Positions 52,319 through 61,223 of a stretch of 64,000 nucleotides of DNA are shown here, in pieces. The first letter of the stretch is position 1. Each line of letters begins with the position of its first letter. The stretch spans positions 1-64,000 of the forward strand of contig JAFABB010000060.1 of NCBI GenBank assembly GCA_023426245.1, read 5' to 3'. This DNA is from Bacillota bacterium (lineage in GTDB: Bacteria > Bacillota > UBA4882 > UBA8346). The notes under the pieces were generated by a model that worked only from the letters and a program-made list of their open reading frames with translations, ran no database searches and had not been told where the DNA came from. The position numbers were made by a program, and so were the translations under genes.

Positions 52319-52954
52319 TCAATATCCTAATGCTTTACCAACGATAATTACTTTTATCCGCCCTTTGGTGAATTGTCTCTTGATAACCACGAAATCATTG
52401 CAAATCCTTTCATCGCTTTTACAATCCACACAATAACCCAATGAAGCGCACGGCGTATTCTTGTTTAACCTTTGGGCATCCAGTGGGGCGGCATGATTTC
52501 TGGCCCTTTTTTCAGCTTCCTCTAAATCCTTAACAATCTTATTGATTCCGGCAACAACAATCACTTGTTCCGGCCCATAAATCATTGCCGCAACCCTGCT
52601 GCCGTTTCCGTCAATATTGTACAACTCCCCCTCCTCCGTTAAGGCGTTGGTGCTGCATAAAAAAGTGTCGGCGCTGAAGCTTCGACGGTATATTTGCTTC
52701 TTTTCTTCCCGGGTAATTTCCGCCCGGTATTTATCGAGAAAATTGTATTTACCATTCCGCAAAAGTTCAATTATACCGGTTTCAAACAGCGTCATTGAGT
52801 CTCCCACGGCCACTGTCGAATTTTCGGATACCCATTCCTGGATTTTCGCATGTAACTCTGATTCATTGGTGACAAAAACAGCGCTAAAATTATGTCTTTC
52901 AAGATTGGCGATGGTCCTTGCCACCCGCTTTTCGATATCAACGTTTTGAGCCAC
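52319..52954 (-). CDS. LUD-domain (LutC-type) protein
   Basis: 211 residues of the lactate-utilisation / DUF162 fold: VAVGDSMTLFETGII, ADTFLCSTNALTEEGELYNIDGNGSRVAAMIYGP, VAGINKIV. The C-terminus adds a Cys cluster (CASLGYCVDCKSDERIC), possibly a metal or Fe-S site. GTG start, AAAGGAG 11 nt upstream. 57 bp after the nitroreductase gene, same strand, so probably one operon. Confidence 0.88.
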   Translation of the reverse strand: MAQNVDIEKRVARTIANLERHNFSAVFVTNESELHAKIQEWVSENSTVAVGDSMTLFETGIIELLRNGKYNFLDKYRAEITREEKKQIYRRSFSADTFLCSTNALTEEGELYNIDGNGSRVAAMIYGPEQVIVVAGINKIVKDLEEAEKRARNHAAPLDAQRLNKNTPCASLGYCVDCKSDERICNDFVVIKRQFTKGRIKVIIVGKALGY

Positions 52955-53010
52955 CGGCAGCTATACTCCTTTACAATAGTCCATGATTTCTCCTTTTCAT
53001 ACCAATACAA

Positions 53011-53577
53011 TTACCGGATATAGGTTATAAAATCCGGGTTTGCTTGCCGAACTCCATCTGTAGCGGCTTTTTTATAACCGATTACAGCCGCATAGTATGG
53101 TTTGTAACTCTCGGGTATTTTGAGTTCTTTCTGCAGTTGCGGGCCTTGGGGCGAATTCAGCGCAAACATTACAAAATGAATCCAACATGACCCCAGCCCA
53201 ATCGATTCTGCCGCCAGCAGCAAATTCTGCGCAGCAGCGGCGCAATCTGCTTCAAGAGGTATGGGCGCCCGCCCGTCACCGGAGATTATGATCAGTGTCG
53301 GGGCACCATAGAAACAATTGTACTTCTCATTATTGGCTATTTCCCTTAATCCCTCTATATCCAGTTGCTTAGCGGCTTCTTTCGCCAGGAAATTCAATTT
53401 GTCGAGCAATTCTTTGTTCTGGATTACCGTAAAATGCCGAGCCTGTTCCCAGGCGTATGGAGCGGTCTGCCCTGCTTCCAATACCGCTTGTAACTCTTCC
53501 TCTTTGATTTGTTGATCCTTAAAACTTCTGACACTTCTGCGATGTTGAATGGTTTTCAAGGTTTCATTGGTTATCAT
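53011..53577 (-). CDS. nitroreductase-family protein
   Basis: 188 residues. RRSVRSFKDQQI with VLEAGQTAPYAWEQARHFTV near the N-terminus, and the C-terminal AAVIGYKK segment, mark the FMN-dependent nitroreductase fold; AAAAQNLLLAAESIGLGSCWIH is the central helix. Reduces nitro, quinone or flavin substrates. ATG follows AAGGGA. First gene with the LUD protein. Confidence 0.92.
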   Translation of the reverse strand: MITNETLKTIQHRRSVRSFKDQQIKEEELQAVLEAGQTAPYAWEQARHFTVIQNKELLDKLNFLAKEAAKQLDIEGLREIANNEKYNCFYGAPTLIIISGDGRAPIPLEADCAAAAQNLLLAAESIGLGSCWIHFVMFALNSPQGPQLQKELKIPESYKPYYAAVIGYKKAATDGVRQANPDFITYIR

Positions 53578-53784
53578 TGAATTCCCTTCATCACTCGTTT
53601 TTTACTGATTATTTCCTTCCATAATTAGTTTTCGATAGTTTCCCATAGATTACCTTCCGGAAAATAATCAGCACTCTTTTTTATCAGGGACAAAATAACT
53701 CTATGGAAAGAGAAAGGGAGATAGAGAAAAATTTCGTAAAGCAGGAGGTTGGTTATTGGATTGTAAACATCGGATGGGTCCGCA

Positions 53785-54264
53785 TCAATCATGAATTTGA
53801 CTGCCCCAACGGTTTTTTCTTAGATAAATCATTTGGTAGGATTCCGCTAAAAATACCCCGAATAATAATGAGCTGAGCAAGTTCTCTGCCGCTCCCTTGA
53901 AACTTACCACCAGAACATAGGGAACCTTGAATAGAAGAACCAGGGCGAAAATAAAATACCAGAAATTGAGGGCGAAAAAAATTCCTTTCAATAATAAATA
54001 CTTGGTTGAAACCCTATCAATGATACAAATGAAGAGGACTCCCAACGTGGCGGACAAGCCGCTCTGGACAAAAAAAGCCAGCAAATTTTCGGGGAAACCA
54101 TGAAACTGCCTGCCGTAAGCGAGTAGTCCGGCGTAATCCATAAACCGGATCTGGCCGAACTTTAAAAAATCAATCAAAACAATGTCGACAAAACTAATAA
54201 GGGTACCGGAAATGCCTCCGACAACCAATCCGGGTATAAAGTTATCATCAAATGTTTTGGCCAA
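53785..54264 (-). CDS. four-helix membrane protein, member of local family
   Basis: 159 residues with four helices. Shares with the proteins at 55969 and 56415 a DYAGLLAYGR-type motif, a central YLLLKG, and the ending LFKVP followed by a last helix and Arg-rich tail. TTG start 10 nt after GGAGG. Function unknown; 41 bp after the CBO0543-type gene. Confidence 0.75.
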   Translation of the reverse strand: MAKTFDDNFIPGLVVGGISGTLISFVDIVLIDFLKFGQIRFMDYAGLLAYGRQFHGFPENLLAFFVQSGLSATLGVLFICIIDRVSTKYLLLKGIFFALNFWYFIFALVLLFKVPYVLVVSFKGAAENLLSSLLFGVFLAESYQMIYLRKNRWGSQIHD

Positions 54265-54305
54265 CGGCTGGTATCCTCCGTAGGGATGAACACAAAATCA
54301 TTACG

Positions 54306-54812
54306 CTATGAATCATTTTTCGCCAAGCGGCTGGTTTTCATAAACACCACTGTAACTGTAGCCCACCAGCCCAAGAAGGTTAAATAACTGAAAAAGGGGT
54401 AAAACCCAGGCTTAAAATCAAACAAACCGGCATTATGGACCATCAAACCATAGCCAACACTATAGGCCGCGAAAGTCAGCATATAAAGATAATGGGCTAC
54501 CCCTTTTCGCGGCAGGAAATACAGAAACAACATCACCGTAAAAGTCCAACAAGGGGGAGAAAGAAAGTTTTGCCCCACAACGTTAAAGATGCCTTGATTT
54601 TTGAACCAAATAAGATGGAAAACATTTTGGTACAAGGCGACAACTACCATATCGCCCAACCCGCCGAGTAAAAATCCGTAAATTAAATACTCTTTGTAGT
54701 CTTTTCTGGGAATAAAAATAAGCGACAGGCTGAACAAAACGACTAAAAAAATCGGATATACCCATGGAGTAATCATAAAAAAAGCTCTCGCTTTCCCGCT
54801 TTCCTGTAACAT
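54306..54812 (-). CDS. CBO0543-type membrane protein
   Basis: 168 residues, five predicted helices, pattern FIPRKDYKEYLIYGFLLGGLGDMVVVALY typical of the CBO0543 family of Clostridia (function unknown). ATG 7 nt after GGGA. Same strand as the four-helix gene next to it, probably one unit. Confidence 0.72.
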   Translation of the reverse strand: MLQESGKARAFFMITPWVYPIFLVVLFSLSLIFIPRKDYKEYLIYGFLLGGLGDMVVVALYQNVFHLIWFKNQGIFNVVGQNFLSPPCWTFTVMLFLYFLPRKGVAHYLYMLTFAAYSVGYGLMVHNAGLFDFKPGFYPFFSYLTFLGWWATVTVVFMKTSRLAKNDS

Positions 54813-54917
54813 TAATTATTCCCAAAGAACCGATTCATATTTATATTAAGATTGGAATCCTTTTCTTTTCCTCCCCACATCCAAGGGCTCACACATCTGT
54901 GCCACCCTGATTTGCAT

Positions 54918-55244
54918 TCATTTTTCAAGCCAGATGCTTTTCCCCCATTCTTTGATTGACTACATAATTGGCCTCAAACTTTGCCCTTATTCAGTCAATT
55001 CGTATTCTACCTTTGGAGGAATTTGGGTATAGATTTTGCGGTTAACAATGTGAAACTCTTCAAACTTCTTTAATTGTTGGATCAGCATTTTTTCGGTAAT
55101 CCCCGGAATACTTCTTTTTAAGGCGCTAAATCGGATCGGCCCGTCCTGTAATGTCCACAAAACCCACATACTCCATTTACCCCCGATAAGGTTGATTGTA
55201 AAATCGATCGGACATTTTTCTCGATTAGTATTGATATTTTCCAT
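54918..55244 (-). pseudogene. HxlR-family regulator with two premature stops
   Basis: The HxlR winged helix is intact (CPIDFTINLIGGKWSMWVLWTL, FSALKRSIPGITEKMLIQQLKKFEEFHIV), but the frame stops at TAA 54987 after EYELTE. Beyond it the same frame reads GQSLRPIM, a TAG at 54960-54962, then SIKEWGKSIW and TGA at 54918. The total of 109 codons, with the normal family ending, shows the stops are recent. ATG 55244 has AAGGA 9 nt upstream. Divergent from a broken flavin reductase gene. Confidence 0.78.
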
Positions 55245-55373
55245 AATGTTCGGTCCTTTTAACAATATTCAAGCTTACCTTTTGTATCGTATTATACTTT
55301 GAAGTCAGAACTTGTGCAATTTACAGTTTTGCCATTATAGGGATAAAGAAATAAACCCATAAGGAGTTCAAAA

Positions 55374-55879
55374 ATGCCCAAAATCAAATTAGGAATGAAG
55401 AACTGTTTATATCCGAACCAATAATACTTGCCGGAGTTACCATCAACGGAAAGCCGAGTTACACAACGGTATCCTATTGCGCCATTGCAAACCGGGATCC
55501 TGCCATGATGGCTGTATCCCTCAATAAATTACATTACATAACTGAGGGAATTAACAAGACCAACCGTTTTAGTATCAACATTCCCCCGGTAGATATCCTC
55601 GAAAAGGCCGATTATTGCGGTCTGATTTCCGGTAGGAATATGGATAAATCCAATTTATTCAAGACTTTTTATGGCGTACTTGAAGATGTGCCGATGAGCG
55701 AAGAATGCCCGATCAATATGGAAATCAAGGTAATACATTCTTTGGAACTGGAAGGAACCAATCAATTCATTATCGGACGGATTATCGAATCATACTGCGA
55801 AGAAAAGTATATGACCAATCATTTTCCGGATTTAAAAAAGATAAACCCCATTTTATTGTCCTTGGATGAATCTAATTAA
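55374..55879 (+). pseudogene. flavin reductase-like protein with frameshift
   Basis: ATG 55374 (7 nt after AAGGAG) reads MPKIKLGMKNCLYPN and reaches a stop at 55422. The family sequence continues in another frame from about 55415 (PIILAGVTINGKPSYTTV ... CAIANRDPAMMAVSLNKLHY) to 55879, giving a normal DIM6/NTAB-type length. A one-base loss near 55413-55416 explains it. FMN-dependent reductase when intact; now probably inactive, unless the base is a sequence error. Confidence 0.78.
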
Positions 55880-55968
55880 TAATGTAGGAGAAGTAATCGG
55901 GAAAGCCTGGTCGGCCGGCAAACGCCTCATTGATTCCAGTCAAAGGCCAAAATGAAAGTGTATTGGCA

Positions 55969-56427
55969 TTATCGGTAAACTTTTAAACGGTTGTCAAACC
56001 ATTGTAAACAATAACCCAATACCAACCCCCAGAGCGATGCCTCGATAAAGTTGGCCACGGCCGTCTTGCCGGGTATCACTAAAAGAGCCGGCACTTTAAA
56101 CAAAACGGTTAGAGTAAAAGCGAAAAACCAAAAAGCAATGCTTAAGAGCCAACATTTCAGCAAATAATTGGCGCTGGTTAATTTGGGGATAACGAAGGCA
56201 ATGATCACTCCCAAAATACCGCACAATACAAATACCGCCAGTGTGGCGAATATTTCCTCGCTCAAATTACCACTTTTCCGTCCGTAAATTAAGATAGCGG
56301 CAAAACTCGACCAACGGAGGGTTGTCCAGTGGAGTACGAAAGCAACCAACGAAAAAATCAACGTTGGTATCCCCGCTATGACTCCGGATAAAAAACCTCT
56401 GGTGAATCTATCTTTCATCGGGACCAA
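55969..56427 (-). CDS. four-helix membrane protein, member of local family
   Basis: 152 residues, four helices: FTRGFLSGVIAGIPTLIFSL, ILIYGRKSGNL, YLLKCWLL, VLFKVPALLV, then a last helix and short basic tail. The layout matches 53785 and 56415. Start TTG 4 nt after CGGAG, overlapping the upstream paralogue by 13 bp. Function unknown. Confidence 0.75.
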   Translation of the reverse strand: MVPMKDRFTRGFLSGVIAGIPTLIFSLVAFVLHWTTLRWSSFAAILIYGRKSGNLSEEIFATLAVFVLCGILGVIIAFVIPKLTSANYLLKCWLLSIAFWFFAFTLTVLFKVPALLVIPGKTAVANFIEASLWGLVLGYCLQWFDNRLKVYR

Positions 56428-56867
56428 TTTCTCCGTTTATCGGATATATATTGATACGAGAGGGCTAAAACCACCCCGTAACATATGGCGTCCACTAAAA
56501 TAAAGAAACTATCCCCAGGAGTCGTAATTTTAAAATGGGGCAATTTAAAAAAAGTACCCATACCAAGAGTAACCAGCCAAATCAAAGCGCCAAAGCCGCC
56601 TCCTTTAAATAATAAGCTCGCATCGCTGGTTTTCTTGATGAAAAAAGCAAAAGCCACTCCCAATGCCGCTCCAAAAATGAGATGTCCCGTGGCTGCCACC
56701 AACCATTGCCAGATATCATTTACTTTATGCCCCACCACGAGCACTGCGGCATAATCCAGAAAGTTTACGCTAGCTATTTTAAATACTCGTCTGGTTAGCA
56801 GCCCGGGAATAATACTGGCTGCCGCGCCAAAGGCTCCCGAAATCGCTCCAAGTTTCGTTGTATCCAT
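56415..56867 (-). CDS. four-helix membrane protein, member of local family
   Basis: 150 residues, four helices: FLDYAAVLVVGHKVND, LLFKGGGFGALIW, FFKLPHFKI, then VDAICYGVVLALSYQYIS. No clear Shine-Dalgarno before ATG 56867. Tandem with its paralogue at 55969. Function unknown. Confidence 0.72.
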   Translation of the reverse strand: MDTTKLGAISGAFGAAASIIPGLLTRRVFKIASVNFLDYAAVLVVGHKVNDIWQWLVAATGHLIFGAALGVAFAFFIKKTSDASLLFKGGGFGALIWLVTLGMGTFFKLPHFKITTPGDSFFILVDAICYGVVLALSYQYISDKRRNWSR

Positions 56868-56953
56868 GGCGCTAGCATAACCAAAAATTTATTTTTTACT
56901 AAACGGAAGTGCTAACCGGATAGTATCGGAATATTTGCTTATTCATTGATAAC

Positions 56954-57841
56954 CTACCAATTCCCGGCATGTCTTTGAGCCAAGTCAATCCAGGCCAGTA
57001 TTGACTTGGATAACCATTTATTTTTGTGGTAAACCAATCGGAGCGGAATTTTATTTGCGTGCAGCTTTACGTCAAGCGCTTTCAATCTTCCCCCTTCAAG
57101 ATCATCCTTTACGGTAATGAACGGTAAAACCGATATTCCCAATCCGTTTACCACTGCCTGCTTTATCCCTTCAATACTCCAGAGTTCAATCGTATTGCGG
57201 GGGACAATCTGCCTGGACTTAAGATATTCCTCAAATACGGTCCGATAGATACATCCTTTGGCATTATAGATAACACTTTCATTTGCCAACTGTTCCGGAC
57301 TGGGTTCCAAATCATCAATTCCACAATCGTTATTTGCTACAAGAACAAGGGACTCATATGCCAGATCAATTACGATATACTCCTGGTTTTGATCATCGGC
57401 TCCAATCTGAAAAGCGATATCAATTTCACCGTTTTTCAATTTTTCATAAAGAGGAGCATTGAAATCATTGCATAAAATTATATCCACTGCGGGATAACTT
57501 TGCCGGTATTCCCTCAGAATAGGTCCTAGGCGATATATCGTTAGGGTTTCCGGAGCCCCGATTTTAATTCTTCCCCGTATGCCGCCTTGATCTTCGGCCA
57601 TGCCTTCCATTTGGTCATAGATATCCGCAATTTGGTTTACATACTGAATTAACTGATTTCCGGCATGGGTCAGAATGATTTTTCTGCCGATTCTGTCAAA
57701 AAGCTTTATTCCCAAATCTTCTTCCATCGCTTGAATATGAGAAGTCACCGTCGGTTGACTGTAACCCAAATCATCGGCTGCTTTCGTAAAACTTTGCAAT
57801 TCTACAATCTTTTTAAACGTTAATAAGTGGCGAATTTCCAT
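56954..57841 (-). CDS. LysR-family transcriptional regulator
   Basis: 295 residues: N-terminal helix-turn-helix (LLTFKKIVELQSFTKAADDLGYSQPTVTSHIQAMEEDLG) and a periplasmic-binding-like effector domain. Divergent from the EamA transporter gene, its likely target; the 134-bp spacer contains an ATCGATT ... AATCGAT inverted repeat at about 57889-57928. Confidence 0.92.
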   Translation of the reverse strand: MEIRHLLTFKKIVELQSFTKAADDLGYSQPTVTSHIQAMEEDLGIKLFDRIGRKIILTHAGNQLIQYVNQIADIYDQMEGMAEDQGGIRGRIKIGAPETLTIYRLGPILREYRQSYPAVDIILCNDFNAPLYEKLKNGEIDIAFQIGADDQNQEYIVIDLAYESLVLVANNDCGIDDLEPSPEQLANESVIYNAKGCIYRTVFEEYLKSRQIVPRNTIELWSIEGIKQAVVNGLGISVLPFITVKDDLEGGRLKALDVKLHANKIPLRLVYHKNKWLSKSILAWIDLAQRHAGNW

Positions 57842-57975
57842 TCCAACCAGCTCTCCCTGATACCGAAATCACTATTCATTATAAATTTCTATCGATTCCA
57901 TCGGTTATTTCAATTTCTCAAATCGATTTACCTCCTGTATACTAAGAGATATCAAATTGAATCGGAGATAGACTC

Positions 57976-58854
57976 ATGTTCAATCAAAGAATATTGTTCA
58001 AAGTTTTTATGGCAATCGGGATTACGATTGTTTTTTGGGCTTCTGCATTCGTAGGTATCAGGGCTGCCCTACCATATTTTCAACCCGTTCAATTGGCGGC
58101 CTTCCGCTATCTGGTGGCATCCGTGATTTTAATTCCAATCGCCTTTCATTACAAAATAAAACCTCCGAAATCCCAAGATTTTCTGGCAATTATCTTTACA
58201 GGATTCTTTGGTTTTACCCTGTATAATATGGTCTTGAATTTCGGGGAAAAATCAGTGACCGCCGCTTCGGCTTGTTTTATCGTAAACGGGGGAAATTTAG
58301 TCACTGCGATATTCCTCAAAGAGAAAATTACCAAGACGGCCTGGGCGGGTATAATCGTGAGTATGGTGGGGGTTGGATTTATTTCCGGGGGGGAATCCAA
58401 TTCGTTCATTACCTTCAATAGTGGCGCCTTGTTAATATTGGTCGCTGCTTTATCTCAAAGTGCCTATTTTATTTTTCAAAAATCCTTGTTATCGCGATAT
58501 TCTGCCTTTGAACTTTTATGTTTTTCCATATGGGTTGGAACCGTACTCCTGCTCCCGTTCAGCAGCGGCTTGTCTCATAGTATCTTGACAAGTTCCCTTT
58601 CGTCAATCCTTTCTGTCGTTTACCTGGGAGTGTTTCCGGCAGTCATTGCCTATTTTTGCTGGTCTTACGTGTTATCAAAATTGGATGCGTCAAAGGCTGC
58701 CGTTTATCTTTTTTTGGTCCCTCTGGTTACCTTGCTCATTGGATATTTATGGTTGGGGGAAATACCTTCCTGCTTTGCGATTCTAGGTGGGGGCATCGTT
58801 ATTTTAGGAATTATTATCGCAAAATACGGATTTACAATTTTTAAGCATGACTAA
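57976..58854 (+). CDS. EamA-family (DMT) transporter
   Basis: 292 residues, ten predicted helices in two EamA repeats (VFWASAFVGIRAALPYFQP at the start; WLGEIPSCFAILGGGIVILGI near the end). Exports metabolites or amino acids. ATG 8 nt after GGAG. Under probable control of the divergent LysR protein. Confidence 0.92.
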   Translation: MFNQRILFKVFMAIGITIVFWASAFVGIRAALPYFQPVQLAAFRYLVASVILIPIAFHYKIKPPKSQDFLAIIFTGFFGFTLYNMVLNFGEKSVTAASACFIVNGGNLVTAIFLKEKITKTAWAGIIVSMVGVGFISGGESNSFITFNSGALLILVAALSQSAYFIFQKSLLSRYSAFELLCFSIWVGTVLLLPFSSGLSHSILTSSLSSILSVVYLGVFPAVIAYFCWSYVLSKLDASKAAVYLFLVPLVTLLIGYLWLGEIPSCFAILGGGIVILGIIIAKYGFTIFKHD

Positions 58855-59014
58855 CCAGGTTTCTGCTCCCAATGATATTGGGATTTTCAGTATGCCTTTT
58901 CCCATAAGTCAAACATTGCGTTGCAATATCTGTCACCAATAAAATAAATAATGATATGGAACCGGAACCTCCTCCATTTGTATTTCACAAGATAACTTAA
59001 AAGGAGGTTATTTC

Positions 59015-59137
59015 ATGTCTGATTTAACTTCTGGTTTATTACAGGAGACAATCCAGTCTTCATTCCGGATCCCGGTATTTTTAAGCTATGCCACACCTTT
59101 TAATGGGCAGCTCGCGTGGAATCAGTGTTGGCGGTAA
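59015..59137 (+). pseudogene. truncated gene with strong ribosome binding site
   Basis: AAAAGGAGG then ATG 7 nt later opens a 40-codon frame with FRIPVFLSYATPFNGQ, recalling the N-terminus of a larger TIR-like or nucleotide-binding protein (FLSYxxPFN), followed by an unrelated short tail and stop. Probably a 3'-deleted remnant; a real microprotein is possible. Confidence 0.4.
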
Positions 59138-59333
59138 AAATGTTATGAAAATGACCGAAAAGGACAAACCAAGCTATCACAAGTCTAGCACAATATAAAA
59201 TATCGATCTTCTCTTTTCATGTCCGATTTTGTTAATTCGCTTCAAGTACCTTAATCATATGCTATTTGATATGATGCCTAAGAAATGGTAAAATAAAAAA
59301 AAGGTATTCTAATAAATAACGAGGAAGCTGAAA

Positions 59334-60212
59334 ATGAACAAAACACTAAGAAATAAGTTTTTCACAGCGGAAATCAGCAGCATCGGCGCTGAACTCGTGA
59401 GCTTTAAAAAGCTGGCAGACAGTTGCGAATATATCTGGAACGGTGACAAAAACTTCTGGGCCAGCCACTCGCCGGTGTTATTCCCCATTGTATGCGCTTT
59501 AAACAACGGGGAAATGAACGTCGATGGAGAAGTATACCCTATGGGCAACCATGGATTTGCCAAAAAGATGGAGTTTGAACTGGTTGAGGAAACCGACCTT
59601 AAAGCAGTTTATAAACTGACTTCCAGCCCGGAAACGCTGAAGATGTACCCGTTTCAATTCAACCTCTTTATTACCTACACATTGACGGACAATCAAATCC
59701 GGGTGGAATACAAGGTCGAAAATCTCGATGACCAAACGATATACTTCCAAATTGGAACCCATCCCGGCTTTAACTGCCCTCTGGATGGGAAAACTAATTT
59801 TAGCGATTATTTCATCCAGTTTGAATCCGACGAAGTGCTGGAAAGGCTTTATATGAACAGCGCCAATGTCGTTATCAGCGGCAAGTCCGCTCCGGTCCCC
59901 CTTGAAAATAGTAAGATCCTTCATCTTAACCACGAAATGTTTTATGAGGGAGCGATGGTATTCCGAAACATCCATTCCAAAAAAGTGACGCTGCAAAGCT
60001 CCAAAACCGACAAAAAAGTCATTTTGTCCTTTGACGATCTCCCTTACATGGGAATCTGGCAGGCCAAAAATGCTCCTTTTATCTGTATGGAGCCCTGGCA
60101 TGGCATCGCGGATACCGACGACTTCCATGGTGAATTAAAAGATAAGGAATTAATCATTGCATTAAAAAAAGCAGCCAATTTTAGCTGCCATTACACGATT
60201 GAAATCTATTAA
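59334..60212 (+). CDS. aldose 1-epimerase family protein
   Basis: 292 residues, galactose-mutarotase fold. GNHGFAKKMEFEL holds the first His, THPGFNCPL the second, and CMEPWHG the catalytic Glu. It interconverts sugar anomers; the subgroup resembles LacX-like proteins of Gram-positive bacteria. ATG 8 nt after GAGGA. Ends at a strong terminator. Confidence 0.9.
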   Translation: MNKTLRNKFFTAEISSIGAELVSFKKLADSCEYIWNGDKNFWASHSPVLFPIVCALNNGEMNVDGEVYPMGNHGFAKKMEFELVEETDLKAVYKLTSSPETLKMYPFQFNLFITYTLTDNQIRVEYKVENLDDQTIYFQIGTHPGFNCPLDGKTNFSDYFIQFESDEVLERLYMNSANVVISGKSAPVPLENSKILHLNHEMFYEGAMVFRNIHSKKVTLQSSKTDKKVILSFDDLPYMGIWQAKNAPFICMEPWHGIADTDDFHGELKDKELIIALKKAANFSCHYTIEIY

Positions 60213-60261
60213 GATCCATTTCGGCTTATCCTTCTCGGAATGCAATGTAACGTTGTTCAAG

Positions 60262-60296
60262 AAAATATCGTGCTTTCGCCCACGATATTTTCTTTT
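60262..60296. terminator. convergent terminator
   Basis: Perfect 11-bp stem AAAATATCGTG / CACGATATTTT with an 8-nt loop, between the epimerase gene and the convergent Phd-Uma2 gene. Confidence 0.78.
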
Positions 60297-60322
60297 GGGT
60301 TAGGGGCATGAGCTTCCTTCAT

Positions 60323-61057
60323 CTATCCGAAAATTGGTTCCAGACCGGCTTCCAGACCTGAGAAATAATAGGATGAAGCTTTTTCACCACTTTTAAAAGT
60401 CCGGTTGTTGACGAAATCGCCATTCTCAAAGAGATATACAATAACTTCGCGGTTTAAAGGATTTATCACCCAATACTCTTTCACTCCGGTGGACATATAC
60501 AGATCCAGCTTCTTCACAAAATCCTTGCTGCGGGTACTTTCGGAAATAATCTCCACCACCAGTGCCGGCACACCCATGTAATAATCCTTTTCATTTAAAT
60601 GATCTTCCAAATCACAGATCACCATTAAGTCCGGCTGCACAATATTGATATTTTCGGAGTTCCTTTTGAGAGTAATATCATAGGGGGAAAACATCGGCCG
60701 GCATTTTTTCCCGGCAAACCAGTTATAAAAAATGTAATATAGTTCACCAAGAATTTTCTGATGCACTGTTTTCGGTGAGGCTAAATAATAAATCTCCCCG
60801 TCGATATATTCATAGCGTTCATCGTTGCTTTCAGTCAACTTCAAGTATTCTTCATGCGAAGCTTTCCGGGGATAAATTTCATAATTTCTAGCCTGTTCTT
60901 GAAGATGCTCCGCCCGCCCGGTAATATTCTCGTTTTCCTCATAACCGGACAATTTAGCGACCATCTTACCATTGTTGGTAATCAGAATTTCTTCTCTGGC
61001 CGATAGCCTCAGATATTTTCCAAGATTGTTCTTGAGGTCGGTGGCATTGATAATCAT
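60323..61057 (-). CDS. Phd/YefM-like antitoxin domain fused to Uma2 endonuclease-like domain
   Basis: 244 residues. Residues 1-40 are a Phd/YefM-type domain (ATDLKNNLGKYLRLSAREEILITNNGKMVAKLSG), normally a DNA-binding antitoxin. Residues 70-244 are a Uma2 / PD-(D/E)XK-like domain: QPDLMVICD, VEIISEST, KLDLYMSTGVKEYWVI. ATG follows GGGGG by 7 nt. An operator-like palindrome (61077-61093) overlaps its promoter, so it may repress itself. Toxin, defence or housekeeping function is open. Confidence 0.88.
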   Translation of the reverse strand: MIINATDLKNNLGKYLRLSAREEILITNNGKMVAKLSGYEENENITGRAEHLQEQARNYEIYPRKASHEEYLKLTESNDERYEYIDGEIYYLASPKTVHQKILGELYYIFYNWFAGKKCRPMFSPYDITLKRNSENINIVQPDLMVICDLEDHLNEKDYYMGVPALVVEIISESTRSKDFVKKLDLYMSTGVKEYWVINPLNREVIVYLFENGDFVNNRTFKSGEKASSYYFSGLEAGLEPIFG

Positions 61058-61076
61058 CCATAAACCCCCAATTCAA

Positions 61077-61126
61077 TTAGCTAAACCAGCTAACTAAATT
61101 GTATGAATTTTTGATGTTTTCGTCAA
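61077..61126 (-). promoter_or_regulatory. promoter and operator of the Phd-Uma2 gene
   Basis: Minus strand: TTGACG (61121-61126), 17-bp spacer, TACAAT (61098-61103), and the palindrome TTAGCT-AAACC-AGCTAA (61077-61093) over the start point. Confidence 0.75.
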
Positions 61127-61223
61127 GATCCTCTTTTATCACTGAATGGACTTGACAAAAATCTTTATCCGGTGATCCTCTCGATATTGTGTATCAGCCG
61201 AAGGCCCCAATCCAATGATACCC

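Noticed and set aside
59499..60128. 209-codon minus-strand frame
   Set aside because: Antisense shadow of the aldose epimerase gene, whose catalytic residues are intact.
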